A stretch of 64,000 nucleotides of DNA from Stictocephala bisonia (Eukaryota > Arthropoda > Insecta > Hemiptera > Membracidae). The notes under the pieces were generated by a model. That model did not search any database. It saw only the letters and a program-made list of their open reading frames with translations, and was not told the DNA's origin. A program made the position numbers and the translations under genes. The stretch lies in contig JAQJVL010000601.1 in NCBI GenBank assembly GCA_035578905.1, positions 427,501 to 491,500 of the forward strand. Direction: 5' to 3'. Below, piece by piece: positions 39,423-52,063 of the stretch; positions within the stretch are counted from its first letter, which is position 1, and each line of letters starts with the position of its first letter.

Positions 39423-40464
39423 CACTGAGGGGTTTGCAGTGGCATGAAATCCTCATCTATATATTTTTTTAAGCACAACTCAAAGTGAATAAAATAACGT
39501 TTATTTATAATTAAATTTTTATAAAAAGAGATCATCATATTTTTTATCAAATAAAAATATATTGATGTTTTGAACACATTTTTTTTAACATAAAAATGTT
39601 TCATTGGTGTCGACTAATAAAAATATTGGAAGGACTACCATTTATTAAATTCATTTACACTATAACATTAATATCATCAGTGGAATATTCAAAATGCACA
39701 TTAACTCCTAAAATAAATTTGTAGATATTAATTTAATTGGTTCTTAAGTTACAGAAATATGTTAAAACTAAAAAACAAAAGTGGACATTAGTCATAATAA
39801 CATTTTTATGACTCTTAATTTTTACATGTTGTTATTTTTTTACCAATTAAACTTTTTTCTTAAATGTAGGCGTCCTCCTTATTTGTAGTAATACTTACAT
39901 ATACATACACATAAAAATGTATAGTGCTCCCTAGAATGTTTAAACATTGTGAACAATATATATTCTTCAACACTATTTGGTGAACAAATGTATACTTTTT
40001 AATAGCCCAGAACAATTTTTTTACTATTAGTAATGCTTTTTTTCGCATAGGTATGGCAGGAAGAAATACATCATGCACTTAATATTTATTAAAGTACTTT
40101 CGGTGTTATGAAATGGCAATAATTACATATGAAATTTATATTTAAATAAATTACATTGTTTTATAAGAAAATCTAAGTAGGAGAGTATATATAGGGATTA
40201 GATCAATGGAAGAAAAATTTACAAAATAGTAATAGTAATAAAAATAATAAGGCCTTGAAGTTAAATTTAGACTTCAATTTTATTTCATTAGTTTGATTCC
40301 CTAACGGAGCAGAGGGTTTACTTCATTTATTACATAAAATTAACTCAAAACATCTAGTGAAATAAACTGAAGAGTGTAGTTTAATGAAACAATGTAGTTA
40401 ACTTTACTAGTGTCAAAAATATTCAAAAATCCATCCAATATCGAAACAATATGTTTTTGTCTGA

Positions 40465-40545
40465 CACACTCGAGGGCTTGCGTGTTTCAGCCGCGTGTAT
40501 CATAGAGTCAGTTCATTCACCAACTTGACCTTTAATGGTTTCTAC
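40465..40545 (+). repeat. Dispersed repeat shared with 23125-23205
   Basis: GGGCTTGCGTGTTTCAGCCG, TAGAGTCAGTTCATTCACCA and ACTTGACCTTTAATGG align with the 23 kb copy in the same orientation. Confidence 0.45.
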
Positions 40546-42044
40546 GAATTTTCTTTACCATGCAAAGGGGATATGAATAATGAATGGGTAACAGTAATTA
40601 TAAGCACTAAGGTTATAATTGCTGGTTTATTTTTATAATGTGTTAGCCATTTACATCCCAGAATACCTATGCAATAAAGACCAACATTTTATTGAAAACA
40701 GTTCTCTTATTAGTCATTTTTATCAAAGTCTTCTCCACACTGCTCAAATATTTTTATATCTTAATAAGTCTCATAATGTGATCGAATGCTTTGCCATTAT
40801 ATTTCAGGGATATCGTTATATAATGTGAATACATAATTTATTTTATTAAATTAAAGCATAACATAATAATAAATAGTTAATTTACTGCTAACATAAATGT
40901 AAGCAAACATGAATTATGTTTTATTTAATGTATCACCTGATATTCTTTTGGCTATGTACTGTTTTGTTTTGTTTAGTTTTTAAATATATAACATATTACA
41001 AACGTTATCCTGTAACAGTTTAGACTCACGTTAGTGTCGAAGTAATAGTTTATAGTTAAATACCTCACAACTTACTTCATGCTTTAGCACAACATATATA
41101 TTTACTTTGGACTCGTTTTTAGTGTTTTCTTTAGTGTAGGTTTCAACTTTAATTACTTTTTTATATATATATATAATACAAATAATTGCTCAATGGTATG
41201 TATACATTAAAACACTTAATTATAAAATAGTCATGTCAAACTAACCCATGACAGTCTAATGAAAATTAAACAACAACATAGATATAAATATTTAGATCTA
41301 TAATATATAAAATCAACACGCGCACGCAAATAAAAATGAATATGAATATAATCAATTTAATGCCACCTGCTATATACTGCATTTCTGAAAAAAATTAGAG
41401 AAAAATCTAAGGCTAAGTGGCTGATTGGAGGTTACACCATTTGTATTTAAATGCACAGTGCAGTACAATATAAATTACATTGATAAACAATAGCAGGAAC
41501 AATTAATTGCCCTATTGGCCAGTGAACTATGGTCACAACAAAATACAAATTTAACAACAGATTCATAAAAAAAGTAACTATTAAGTAAACACTTTAATTA
41601 ATTAATTTAAAGTTTATGTTTTTATAATTTATACAAGGAAGTCATATGAAGGATAATGTCTAAAGGTGTAAAACAATTATTATTTTAATTTTAATGAAAA
41701 TAAAGTGAGTTTTTTACATTTTTAATTTATTTACTTTGCTTACACTCGTTCTTCTACACTCACCACACTCTTTGCAACCTCACATTCACCCTCATCTATG
41801 TGATTGGCGACTTAGAAATGAATAATGAGAAATAATAAACATTTTATATTTTTGCAAGTAAAATGGTAAACAAAAAGTATGCACACATATGAATATGAAA
41901 ATTATAATATTATGAAGAGTCCTAGAACAGAAATACTTATAAAATACGTTTATTTTATAATAAACACATTTTAGTTGTTGGATTTTTTGGCTTTAATTAA
42001 AAAAAAGTAATCTTCCTCTGACAATTAGAACGTACATTTGCCTG

Positions 42045-42115
42045 GCTGACAGGAAGTGATGAGATAAGCGGAGTGATCACAGCGCCATCTGCTCCCCTAT
42101 ATATCATAACGTATC
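42045..42115 (+). repeat. Dispersed repeat shared with 23985-24060
   Basis: GTGATGAGATAAGCGGAGTG, ATCACAGCGCCATCTGCTCC and TATATCATAACGTAT match the 24 kb copy. Confidence 0.6.
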
Positions 42116-43934
42116 TGTTGCGCCCTATATTGGTTATACTCCCTTATATATTGCCCCATTTATTGATAAATTGTCATATCAATCAATATGTTACAGTTCT
42201 GCGTTGCCTCTTCATTTAATTATGCCATTACAGGCAGGAAAATTTACTTTTGCTCATATATTTTGCTGTTGTCGATGTTGTCTACTGTCATCCATGTTTT
42301 CCAGTTCAGAAGAAACGTTTTATACTTATAACTTCAAGATAGTTAAAATGGAAAATAAAAAAATATTTTAATAATACAAAATAATAAGGTGAACAATTAA
42401 TGATAAACACTGTAGATAATTTGTTTAAAGAACTATTGTATTTCGTGAATAATATGTTTTTTTATTTAATTGTTTTAACAAATGAGATTTTTCCCTGCCA
42501 AAATGCACCATATAATTAAATGTATATATAGTGTATTGTATGGTTGTTTTAATAAATCATCTGTTAGATGTTTTATACGATTTTATTACTATAATTTTAT
42601 TGTAAGGAAAATTAACGAGAAATACATGGTATTAATTGAATTATAATAACTTTAAACTATTCTGAAGCTATTTTTCTAAAACAAATATAATAATCAGACA
42701 ATTAGTAATATTATAGTTTAATAAACAAAAATCATTCTGTCTGTTTGATACTGTAAGATAAATAGTTTTTTATTTTTACTATCAAATTAAGAAGTAACAG
42801 TTTTTAATTAAATATAATGTTCAATATGCATATATAAAATACCTGATGATTTTTACGATATTATAATTGTTTCAAACTTTCTTGTTGGTTTTGGATCAAT
42901 GTTATTTACATTTGTGGCTAAATTACAAAAGTAATATTGCTATTGATTACTTCCCTTTGTATTACTTGACAGTATTTCTAATTCAGGCCTATCTACAGAG
43001 TGTAATGAAAGCATTCAGTGGCACCCTTGTTTAGATAGCTCACCCTAAATTGACTCAGCTCTCTAAACCTGAAAGATCAGTCTTTAGTTTATTTCTCGAT
43101 CTTTATGAAACTTTTATGAAACTAAGAGTCATTCAAAGTATAAATAGAAGAAATTATCGTACTAAAATATGTTATAAAATAAAATGTAACTATTAAAATG
43201 GTGTTTTTGTATCAGTGATATATTTAATGTGAAACATGATATTGGTTTCTAAATACATGTATTAAAATATATCCATTACATTTTTCTATTGTAAAGCAAT
43301 AAATATAAAATGCTGTAAATTTTACTAGTTATATGTTTACACAACAAAACTATGATAATAATAGTAATAATTCACTTTTAAATTGATAAAATATTTAAAA
43401 TATATTAAAGTTTTAGCTAGTAATAAACATTACATTTTATGTAGGGTTTTTATCTGATAAAACCCCCATTTTCATAGGCAAAAACTAGAATAAATGTTGG
43501 TAAAATACTTTCTTTTGGTAACTAAAGGAAATAATATTGATCATTATGTATCTCTTAGATATTGTTGGAAAACAATTACTAATCCTTCGTGAAACACGGA
43601 AGCTTTTTAAACATAATATTTTCCAACTGAGTGTTGCTATTTCCAACAGGACTTTCTCATGTACATATGTTTAACCGAACAACTACGAGGATTACTGGAG
43701 GATTATGTTTAGTACGAGGATTACTGTTTTAACCCAATAAACTACGTATTAAGTTATCGTACTTATTATTGTACATCATACATTATTACTAAACAAAATT
43801 ACTCATTTTTAAAAAGAATTTATCCAAGCACTAGAGATTACTCTAATAAAATAATAACATAAGAAGCCTAAAATATTTATTTAATCTTAATCTTTTTAAA
43901 GGTCCTGGCAAAATAAATCCTTCCATTTAAAATA

Positions 43935-44120
43935 TGAGTCTTTCCTTTGGAAGTCAAACGGCTCCAGCGACGCTACGCAACGACGCTTCCCAATCTAATT
44001 AGCAATATTTTACTTTAATTGGATCATAAGCCCCAATAAATCTCCGTTTCTAGTAAACATTTTCTGTAAAAAACAAACCTTTTTACATTAAAGAATAAAA
44101 TCCTCTCAGATAATTCTATG
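43935..44120 (-). repeat. Dispersed repeat with highly conserved core, copy 2
   Basis: The reverse complement aligns with 25650-25815. The core, on the plus strand from ACGCAACGACGCTTCCCAAT to TTGGATCATAAGCCC, is essentially identical to the other copy, while the flanks have drifted. Confidence 0.7.
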
Positions 44121-47100
44121 TTTAGTGTGCCTCATATTTTACCGTTTCCCCCCACTGCTTTTATGGTTCATAATAACAATTAAGATTAATTTATATCACT
44201 GACAACAGTTTTGGGGAAGCTAAGTTGTTTGTAATTTATAAAGTGTATTAGTTTTTTAACTTATCCTACACAGTTTAAAAATACATTATTTTATAACTGT
44301 TCCCTTTAGGACCATGTGTTGGTATTAATTAATTGTTAAATTTTAAATTATATAATAGCTACTACAGACCACTAAATAATAAATTCAATAATGTAAAATA
44401 ATAATATTTTCCTTATTTATTATATATTTAATGTATTTTAATTCCGGATAAATACCATGGAATCGCCGAAATCTTCATGAGTGGTTAAATTTTGAATATA
44501 CATTTTTATTGAAATGAGAGAAGGAGATAAAAGGAAAGTAGAAATAGAAAGTAATTTTAACTAGATTGTTCGGAATTATATTAACCATAAATGGATTAAC
44601 GATTTTTTATATCGTATAAACCCAAGGGGGGTTAAAGAATTTCCATATTTTAAACAAAAGTTACTTCATTATATATGTTAAGCACAAAAACATGTAAAAT
44701 GTGATTATAAAAGAAATAAATTGAACCTAGAGTATTTTCTTTTAGTAAAATAAAAGTATAATGTACCGGTACATGTACGTATATGAACTTGATTAAGTGC
44801 AAAGTACATTTAAGATATTCAGTAATATTAAAATTACTCCGAGTTTTCGGCATTTCATTCTAAACATGCATTTGTTTTTATATAATGTTTACCACATTGG
44901 CCACAATTGTTACGAACAAATGTTGTTTTTGTCAGTTTGTTTGTATTCTTTTTTTTGATTTTGTCTGACTACAGACGTGGCACTGACCTTTGCTAGTTCT
45001 GTAGATGTCTTGGTTCTTAGTTTCCCATTCTTCGACCCAAAATATGTTCTAAAGGTATGAAAATATGACCCTGGTGTAAAATACTCTACCATCAAATCAT
45101 ATACTCATAATTATCCAGCTGATTGGAAAGTAGAAAAAACAATATCAGTTTTGCCAGCCCTAAAAGAAAAATATCTTGGTATAAATAATAAATACTTTGT
45201 AGTATTTTATCAAAACTAAAAAAAAAACAGCAATGCAATTTCATGTTAAGTGTAAAAAAATAAGTAAGAAATATGCTATGAACAAATGTACAATTATTAT
45301 CTTGAACAATAAATTAGGCAACAAAAAGGCCCAAGGGAGGGTTAAAAAATTTCCACCCTGTATTTAAAGTAAATTATTGGAAAGAATACCAGGTTTATAA
45401 GAATAAAACTTTGAACTTAAAATGAGTACACATTTTGTGAAAATTACACTTTTTTTAGAATTTTTATAAAAGAGTTGTTATAGACACAAAATGTATATGT
45501 GTGAACATTTTTAATCTCCCCCCCCCCCAGGGATATCTAGGGTTAATCATTTGTTTGTTTTTGTCTAAATAGATTTTTTGCATAAAGCAAATCTATTTGT
45601 AAAATATTACATAAAGAAAAAAGAAAAAAATATAGGATTTATCTAATTAGTGAAATCAGCTGTTAAGCTATTTTGGTTGTATATATGTTTGGAAGTGCAA
45701 CTTGAGAAAGTTTAAACTAACAAGAAACAATGTTGGAGTTAAGTCACTAATTTGATAGCTTCTGTTTTGAGGTACAGTATTACGTACATGATTTACTGTT
45801 TGTAATCTATTTCTTAAATAATTTGCATTGTCACACGTGACAACTTACTAATGTAGGATGCTTTTTTACTGTGACAAAACTTACCTGTTGTTTATATTTA
45901 ATGGATATTTTACATCTAATGTATTAAAACTTCGATTTCTTTACTAAAAATTAAGAACTGAACTTGTTTTAGGATTAATATTTTTTTATTAACAGGAATT
46001 GATAAAAAATTACGGTACTACTTTATATTAATATAATACAATAGTTATATGAGTGATATTTAACGTAATTAAAAGCCAAATACAAGTACCCAAAGTCAAC
46101 AAAGCACCCAATCTATTAGAAAAAAAAAATGTCTGAATGAGTAAATAAATTTCAACCCTTTACAATAAAAGGAAATTGAATTGTGTTAAAATGGTTTGAT
46201 CCATTTACAGTGAACAAACTGTGTATAAACCTAAGTTAAACCGAAACAATTGTTTGTCAAGCTTTGTGCATAACAATTATTCAATCGTTATTCAGGATAC
46301 TCCAGTGTTTCAATAGTAATTTTGTATCAGTAAAATATCGAATCAGTTGATGTGGGTAAACAAACATTAACCCTTACCGGTTATCAATTTTCACCACAAA
46401 CAACTCAGATAAAACAGAATTAATCTAATGTTATTTTTAAATGTTCGCCAATTTGGAGTTTACTAGGATTTTTAAATAGTTTGAAACGTTTCCGCAAGTT
46501 TGAAACTCAAAGTGTTTTATTTAAAGGACTTATGTTAATCAAATAGTAACTTAGCGTGTTATGCGTTGGTCAAACTACAAAACAAGTCGACAACTCACAT
46601 TTAAAATTTAATAAAATATAAGCAACAAATCAATAACTATAATATGGTGTAATTACATCAAACTTGTTTCGGAGAAAAAAGATTACCATTATTTAGAAAA
46701 TCACTCTATTCTGAGGTTATTATAAACCGAAACTGATTATCAGAATACTTTGTACGTTTAATGAATATGATATGTGTGACGTTCAAATAATCCTAATGAC
46801 TATTATAACTATGCTAGGATAACTAAACTCACAAATTGACGGAAAATTGGCATTTTTAATAGTAAATATAGCATGTATAATATTGAATTGATAATATCTC
46901 ATCATAATCAAGAATAAAATAAAATTCAATATCTGAGTTAATTATTTTCATATATATATTATTACCCGAAATATCCAATGTAGGAAGTAGTAATGAACAT
47001 GTTTACGAATATTTGAGATTTTTTATACAATAAGTAAAAATCAATATTTGTTTAAACACGATCTTCCAAAATATCAATTACTTGTGATTCATTTAAAAAA

Positions 47101-48085
47101 GTTTTTTAAACATTTTTTCAGATTAAACAATATAGTAAAAGTACATTAGATGACGCTTTATTAATAAATTTGTTAGTTTTTAGATGAAAACAAATAACAA
47201 CAAGTATAATAGTTTAAATAATTGTTTACTGTACAATGATAAACCAATCTTCATATTCAGATAATTGAGGTTAGTATTTTAAACTATACATAACTGGAAT
47301 AAGCATGTAGGTCCATTCACAGTTTAAATATCACTCACCATATATCCTATCAGATCAGTACTGTTAACAATATATTAACTTAAAAATTATTATATATCTA
47401 TGATTATTATATTTTGAGATAGTACGTCAGTATTATCTAAAATAGTTACTCAATTTGAGTAAAAATCCAACATTCACGAATAAAATTGTTCTTACAAGAC
47501 AGCTTTTTTTCTCATTACTAAATATTTCTATTTGGAAAATAAATAAATAGTATAACGAGCATAAGTAAATTCTCAGAAAACTCATTTCGGTAAATTAAAT
47601 TATTTAAATTTTTTTATGTAAAGGGTTTTTGGTGAGTATTTTTTAACTTATAATACATTCACGCCCAAATATATTAAGGATGTTAGGGCTTGAATTAACC
47701 TTAATATTAATACATACTAATTGAATAGCACTAATAAATCCTTTATTATAATTAAACGAATTTTTATCTATAAATATTATAATTTTTTGAGCTCTTCTAC
47801 ATCCGACTCACTTGGAGTACAACGTAAAAGTAATTTAGTTAGGTAAATATTCTGAAATACAAATAACTATTTGAACTATTATGTACTTGTGTTATGTCAA
47901 ACAGTTCATATTTTCTCCGATATATTCAAGTAAATTATAAGCTTGTATTTCACATTTAATTTCCTAATTAAATAAACAAGGACTGAGAGATGAGTAATTG
48001 TATGCATTATTGTATGAACAATATTAAAAAAATTTAAACTGCTAGTTTTTATAATAGTGAAGTTGAGAGTTGATATTAGTCACTT
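44121..48085. other. AT-rich non-coding stretch
   Basis: No gene is confidently recognised. Two related segments (44623-44665 and 45331-45375) share CCCAAGGG, GGGTTAAA and AATTTCCA. The second ends in CACCCTGTATTTAAA, which resembles the terminus of the foldback element at 49862. A 61-codon minus-strand frame at 44910-45095 has ordinary amino-acid composition but no recognised motif. A C-run lies near 45518-45528. Confidence 0.45.
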
Positions 48086-48224
48086 AATAATATGTTCAAA
48101 TTATGTAATTTACAATTAAACCAATATATTTAATTATTAACTTTTAACTTTTTAATAAAACCAATATGGTTAAAAATTAAATATATTGGTTTTATTGTAA
48201 ATTATATAATTTAAACATATTATT
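48086..48224. mobile_element. Foldback MITE-like element
   Basis: 50-bp arms at 48086-48135 and 48175-48224 are reverse complements with about three mismatches. Shared words include TTTACAAT and ACCAATATATTTAATT. The 39-base spacer contains another ACCAATATGGTT palindrome. No gene. Confidence 0.8.
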
Positions 48225-49176
48225 GCTAGTTTTTGTTTGTAAATTAAACACAATTAATCCTAACTACAATTATGTAGTATTTCACAAACCCATAAGTTTG
48301 AGAAAAACTATTTTATACAAGACCATATGTAATTTCGTCATATACCTAGTAGGCTTAAAAGCCGATATTTCTTTCTAAATATTAATATTTTATATACATT
48401 AAAATCTATTTACTACAAAACAGTATTTTAAAAATGTATCAACTAAATATAGGCAAAATAGTCTTATTTATTGATACCTAATGAAATAGATTACTCATAT
48501 ATTTTTTAAGTGTGTTGTACAAATGTTTGTTTCTTCCAAACGTATTTATTGTTGGGATATTCGTTTCTACGCATTTGCCTATTAAAATTTTAACCCACTT
48601 TTACAATAATTATGTATGATTTTATGTTAAATTTGAACATTTTATTACAATGAATATCAATGTTTTGATTACAATAAGTTAATATGATAACAAAAGAAAT
48701 ATTTAGGCAATTTTTTATTATTAATTACAGTATTTTTACATTAATTAAGTACGTAAACAGACCCTCTTAATCTAATTCAATAGGCATGTTTGTGGTTGAC
48801 TCTGCACCCTTGTATTTACCGATCACTTCATTGATGTCAGTTTTCCATTATTGAAGTGTTTTCAACTTCGACAAATGCACTAAATTAAATTAAATATCTG
48901 AATTAGGATAATAATAACTAATATAAATTAGTGAACTATACAGTAACAATAGAGTAGGTTCTTTATTACATAACATAACAGAAGTACGTAAATAGTTTTG
49001 TTATTCTTAAAATTGAAATAGGAAACAAATCTTGTTCTTAAGAACACGTAATATAAAATTAATACATATGGAAATTATTACAAATACTATTTAGTATTAA
49101 TTGTAAATTTTTAAATAAAAGAGTTGTATTTCAAAATGGACATTATGTATACATTCTTATATTTCAGAATGTAGGA

Positions 49177-49179
49177 GTG

Positions 49180-49214
<35 letters not shown>

Positions 49215-49217
49215 GTG
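49177..49217. repeat. (GT)n microsatellite
   Basis: About 20 GT units with a single TT interruption. Confidence 0.95.
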
Positions 49218-49672
49218 CTATTGATTTATATTTTTTTAATTTAATTTTTAATTTATTACTGTTATTATTTATTGTTGTTATTGTTCACTAATATTAGTTA
49301 TTATTTTTATTTTATTGCATGTCAATATATTTTTGGCATCCTCATCAAGCATGTATTGTTCCGTTCCATATAAATTTCAGTTAAATTTGAATCTATAGTA
49401 TTTCAGTTTGGTATTCTTATTTTTTGTTGTTTTTTATAATGTGAAGTGATTTAGTGAATAAGTTATAAAAGCCACAAACATAAATATATGTATTAATATG
49501 AACTGCTTCAGTGTAATTGGTTTTTACTGTATTGAAGCATGTAAATAAATAAATATTGACATTTTAACATATTTTATAAACCTCAATTGTTGATGTGTTT
49601 CAGTAAACATGTATAGAGAGGACGTGCAAGCCAACCACAAAGCAAAGAACATTTATCAAAAATATGCTGAGT

Positions 49673-49701
49673 CACGTGATTGGTAGTTGCTGGTGACGTC
49701 A
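49673..49701. promoter_or_regulatory. Clustered E-box, inverted CCAAT and CRE-like words
   Basis: CACGTG (49673-49678), ATTGG (49679-49683) and the full palindromic CRE TGACGTCA (49694-49701) lie within 29 bases of otherwise AT-rich DNA. These match known binding words for bHLH, NF-Y and CREB/ATF factors. No gene start is visible nearby on either strand, so regulatory function is speculative. Confidence 0.2.
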
Positions 49702-50308
49702 GCAATTCATCATGGTTTATTGATTAAACATAAATCATACAATATCGAGTACGTTGAAAGCGAAACACGATTATAAAACAATTTCCAAATTTTTACAATT
49801 TATGGGTAATATACGGGGATTTTACTGTACAGTTATTCGGTGAAAGCTTCAATAAGCTCTCTATATACAGGGTGTATTTTTTTAATAGGTCACCATTGTG
49901 ATCTTTGAAACCATAAGTATGAAAACAAACTTTAAATGGGGAACCTTACCTTGTTTTTATAGGCGATTAAAATACATATTAAATATTTTAAAAAACGAAC
50001 AAAATTTTTCAATATGGCTTTGGTTTTTCTTACAGAACACAGTAGTTTATGATTGTTTTGTATAGAAATAGTAATTTTAAGACTATTTAATTTTGGCATT
50101 TTTTCAATATTTTGCTTAATAACGTAAGTATGAAAGTTCAAAATGCTCAAATTCCTTATGAAGCTTACCATTAAGTCAATTTTGTGATATGCATTGAAAA
50201 AAGTGTCTTAATCGAAAAACATTACAACTTACTTTGAAAAATGCATGCTTAGCTATACTGTTTTCTTCCCAATATTTTTTCTTCCCAAAGTAAAAACCAC
50301 TATAAACA

Positions 50309-52063
50309 ATGTCTTTTATATTAGAAGTGTCAAAGACTGGAAAAGACACAATACTGTTCAAGAACCACAGATATCGGGAAACATATTCCATCAAGAGTGG
50401 CGATCTTGTGTGGAAGTGTTTGGGGAAATCCTGTAAAGCCTCAATAAAATCAAATGCAGAAAAGACCACCATCTACTCTTCGGTCAATTCACATAGTGGA
50501 CCATATCCAGTGACGATGAGGTCTCTTACTCCAACTCCACCACAAAAGCGTCGTCTTCTAGCCAAAAACCCCGTGCCTACTCTCACTAGTGCACCGGTCT
50601 CCAACCCTGTAGCTAAGGAGGCGGTTTCTGGCCACTCGGAAGATACTGTAACGCCCCCTCGATCTCCGTCAACGCCAGCCAATGAACCTTCAGCTTCGTT
50701 TAATCACTCAACTCCTGCTAGACACACCTCAACTACTAATACCGAGATGGAAGCTGAGAACATTAGACTGAGGGACCAGCTATCGGAGGTCAAGAATCAG
50801 CTAAAATGCGTCCTCGACCACACGATCGAATCAGATACCCGACTGCTGGAATACACCGACCAGATATTCATCAGCAACACATCACAAGCGGACTCACCGA
50901 AGCAAGTCTCTCGTTCGGACTGTTCCACTCAGTGTGAGATACAGCAGACAATCTGTCAACATTGTCAGAATACACAAGACTTCATAAAAAGTCTTCGCAC
51001 CACCATCGAAGTCCTGGAAGCTGAGGTTAGTTGCCTGAGAGCGGAAAAAAAGGAGCTCGAGTTTGGAAGTAGATCCTCACAAGAAAAACAGGAAAACTGG
51101 ATCTTATGCCAAAGAAAAAAATCACCTCCAGTCCTCACTCAGAACAGATTCACGAAGCTGCCAGAAGAAGTACCTGAACCTTACCTAAAAATCACACCAC
51201 CTACAGGTTCCAATCATAATCGGACGACACATAGGTCTAACAACAAACAATGTAACAGACAGCACAGGATTCATAAAAATCAAGTTTTAAATCCCAAACC
51301 AAACACCATCAGCCCGCCAATCTTTAATTTACTGCACATCAAAGGAGATAGCCACACTCGTCACCTGGCCAGCATGCTGCAGGAGAAAGTCAGCCCCAAG
51401 ATAAAAGTGAGTGGGATGTGTAAGCCCGGAGCAGGTCTTGTCACTGTTTCGTCTGGAAGTCCACCACCACCAAGGAGCTGTACAGTGTTGATAGCGGGCA
51501 CTAACGACGTTGCAGCAGGAGCTCCCGAGAATGTACGAAATCATCTCGAAAGGATAGTCACCTCTCTCCTCACTCCATCTAGTGCAGTTATCGTCTCCAC
51601 ACTACCAATACGACACGATATGCCGGCGGGCCACCCCGTACATATGCAGACTGCACATATCAATAACTTTATTGAAGAACTTTGTGCCAGATCCAATCAG
51701 GTGCAGCTGCTAAACATCAACTCTCTTGGAAGATGCTACTTCACTAGGCATGGTATGCACCTGCGAATGGCCGGCAAACGACTACTGGCATGTCTGATAT
51801 TAGAGGGCATGAAGTGCGTAGCCGACGGGATGGCCCAGTCCAGAACTCCCGAGTCGGCCGGATCCGGCACTACTTCACGTGCTAACCGCCTCGGAGTGAC
51901 AACCGTCTCCAACCCGCAGACAACCTTCACACCGTGTCAACAAGTTGTCAGCTATGCAGAGGCTTTGGTGACCAATCAACCTACCCAGCGGCCTACTGGA
52001 TTGACCACTAGTAATAGTAATTCTTTTTTAGGTGCCCCACTTACCGACATCGGGCGAAATTGA
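50309..52063 (+). CDS. LINE ORF1 protein: FLYWCH-like finger, coiled coil, SGNH-esterase-like domain
   Basis: This 584-residue protein would bind the element's RNA and help form the retrotransposition particle. Residues 3-66 fit a FLYWCH-type zinc finger: an aromatic and hydrophobic lead-in, Y22, W35, C37 and C42. The usual final His-x-His is Asn60-Ser61-His62, so one zinc ligand is changed. Residues about 66-145 are Pro/Ser/Thr-rich. Heptad-like segments lie at about 146-184 and 224-252, around a CQHC motif. Residues about 340-510 resemble the SGNH esterase fold seen in CR1-group ORF1 proteins: GDS at 346-348, GTND at 397-400, and HGMHL at 481-485, where the expected Asp of the Asp-x-x-His pair is His481. 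The ATG follows a 43-base leader. The stop overlaps the ORF2 start as ATGA. The frame has no break. Confidence 0.85.
   Translation: MSFILEVSKTGKDTILFKNHRYRETYSIKSGDLVWKCLGKSCKASIKSNAEKTTIYSSVNSHSGPYPVTMRSLTPTPPQKRRLLAKNPVPTLTSAPVSNPVAKEAVSGHSEDTVTPPRSPSTPANEPSASFNHSTPARHTSTTNTEMEAENIRLRDQLSEVKNQLKCVLDHTIESDTRLLEYTDQIFISNTSQADSPKQVSRSDCSTQCEIQQTICQHCQNTQDFIKSLRTTIEVLEAEVSCLRAEKKELEFGSRSSQEKQENWILCQRKKSPPVLTQNRFTKLPEEVPEPYLKITPPTGSNHNRTTHRSNNKQCNRQHRIHKNQVLNPKPNTISPPIFNLLHIKGDSHTRHLASMLQEKVSPKIKVSGMCKPGAGLVTVSSGSPPPPRSCTVLIAGTNDVAAGAPENVRNHLERIVTSLLTPSSAVIVSTLPIRHDMPAGHPVHMQTAHINNFIEELCARSNQVQLLNINSLGRCYFTRHGMHLRMAGKRLLACLILEGMKCVADGMAQSRTPESAGSGTTSRANRLGVTTVSNPQTTFTPCQQVVSYAEALVTNQPTQRPTGLTTSNSNSFLGAPLTDIGRN

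Larger units (their letters stand above)
38613..43934. other. AT-rich non-coding stretch
   Basis: No gene recognised. It contains an (AT)n tract at 39348-39414 and dispersed-repeat copies at 40465-40545 and 42045-42115. The short ORFs in it are low-complexity. Confidence 0.5.
48225..49861. other. AT-rich stretch before the foldback element
   Basis: Includes a (GT)n tract at 49177-49217 and a cluster of promoter-like words at 49673-49701. No gene is recognised. Confidence 0.5.

Noticed and set aside
44910..45095. Minus-strand 61-codon ORF with a pyrimidine-rich, AG-ending sequence upstream
   Set aside because: It could be an exon, but the frame between that possible acceptor and the ORF has stops, and no family was recognised.
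50176..50682. Minus-strand ORFs overlapping the LINE 5' region
   Set aside because: They cross the LINE boundary and oppose ORF1, whose domains are clear.
50309..52063. Host FLYWCH or esterase gene
   Set aside because: The ATGA junction to an endonuclease-reverse transcriptase ORF and the shared boundaries show it is the LINE's ORF1.
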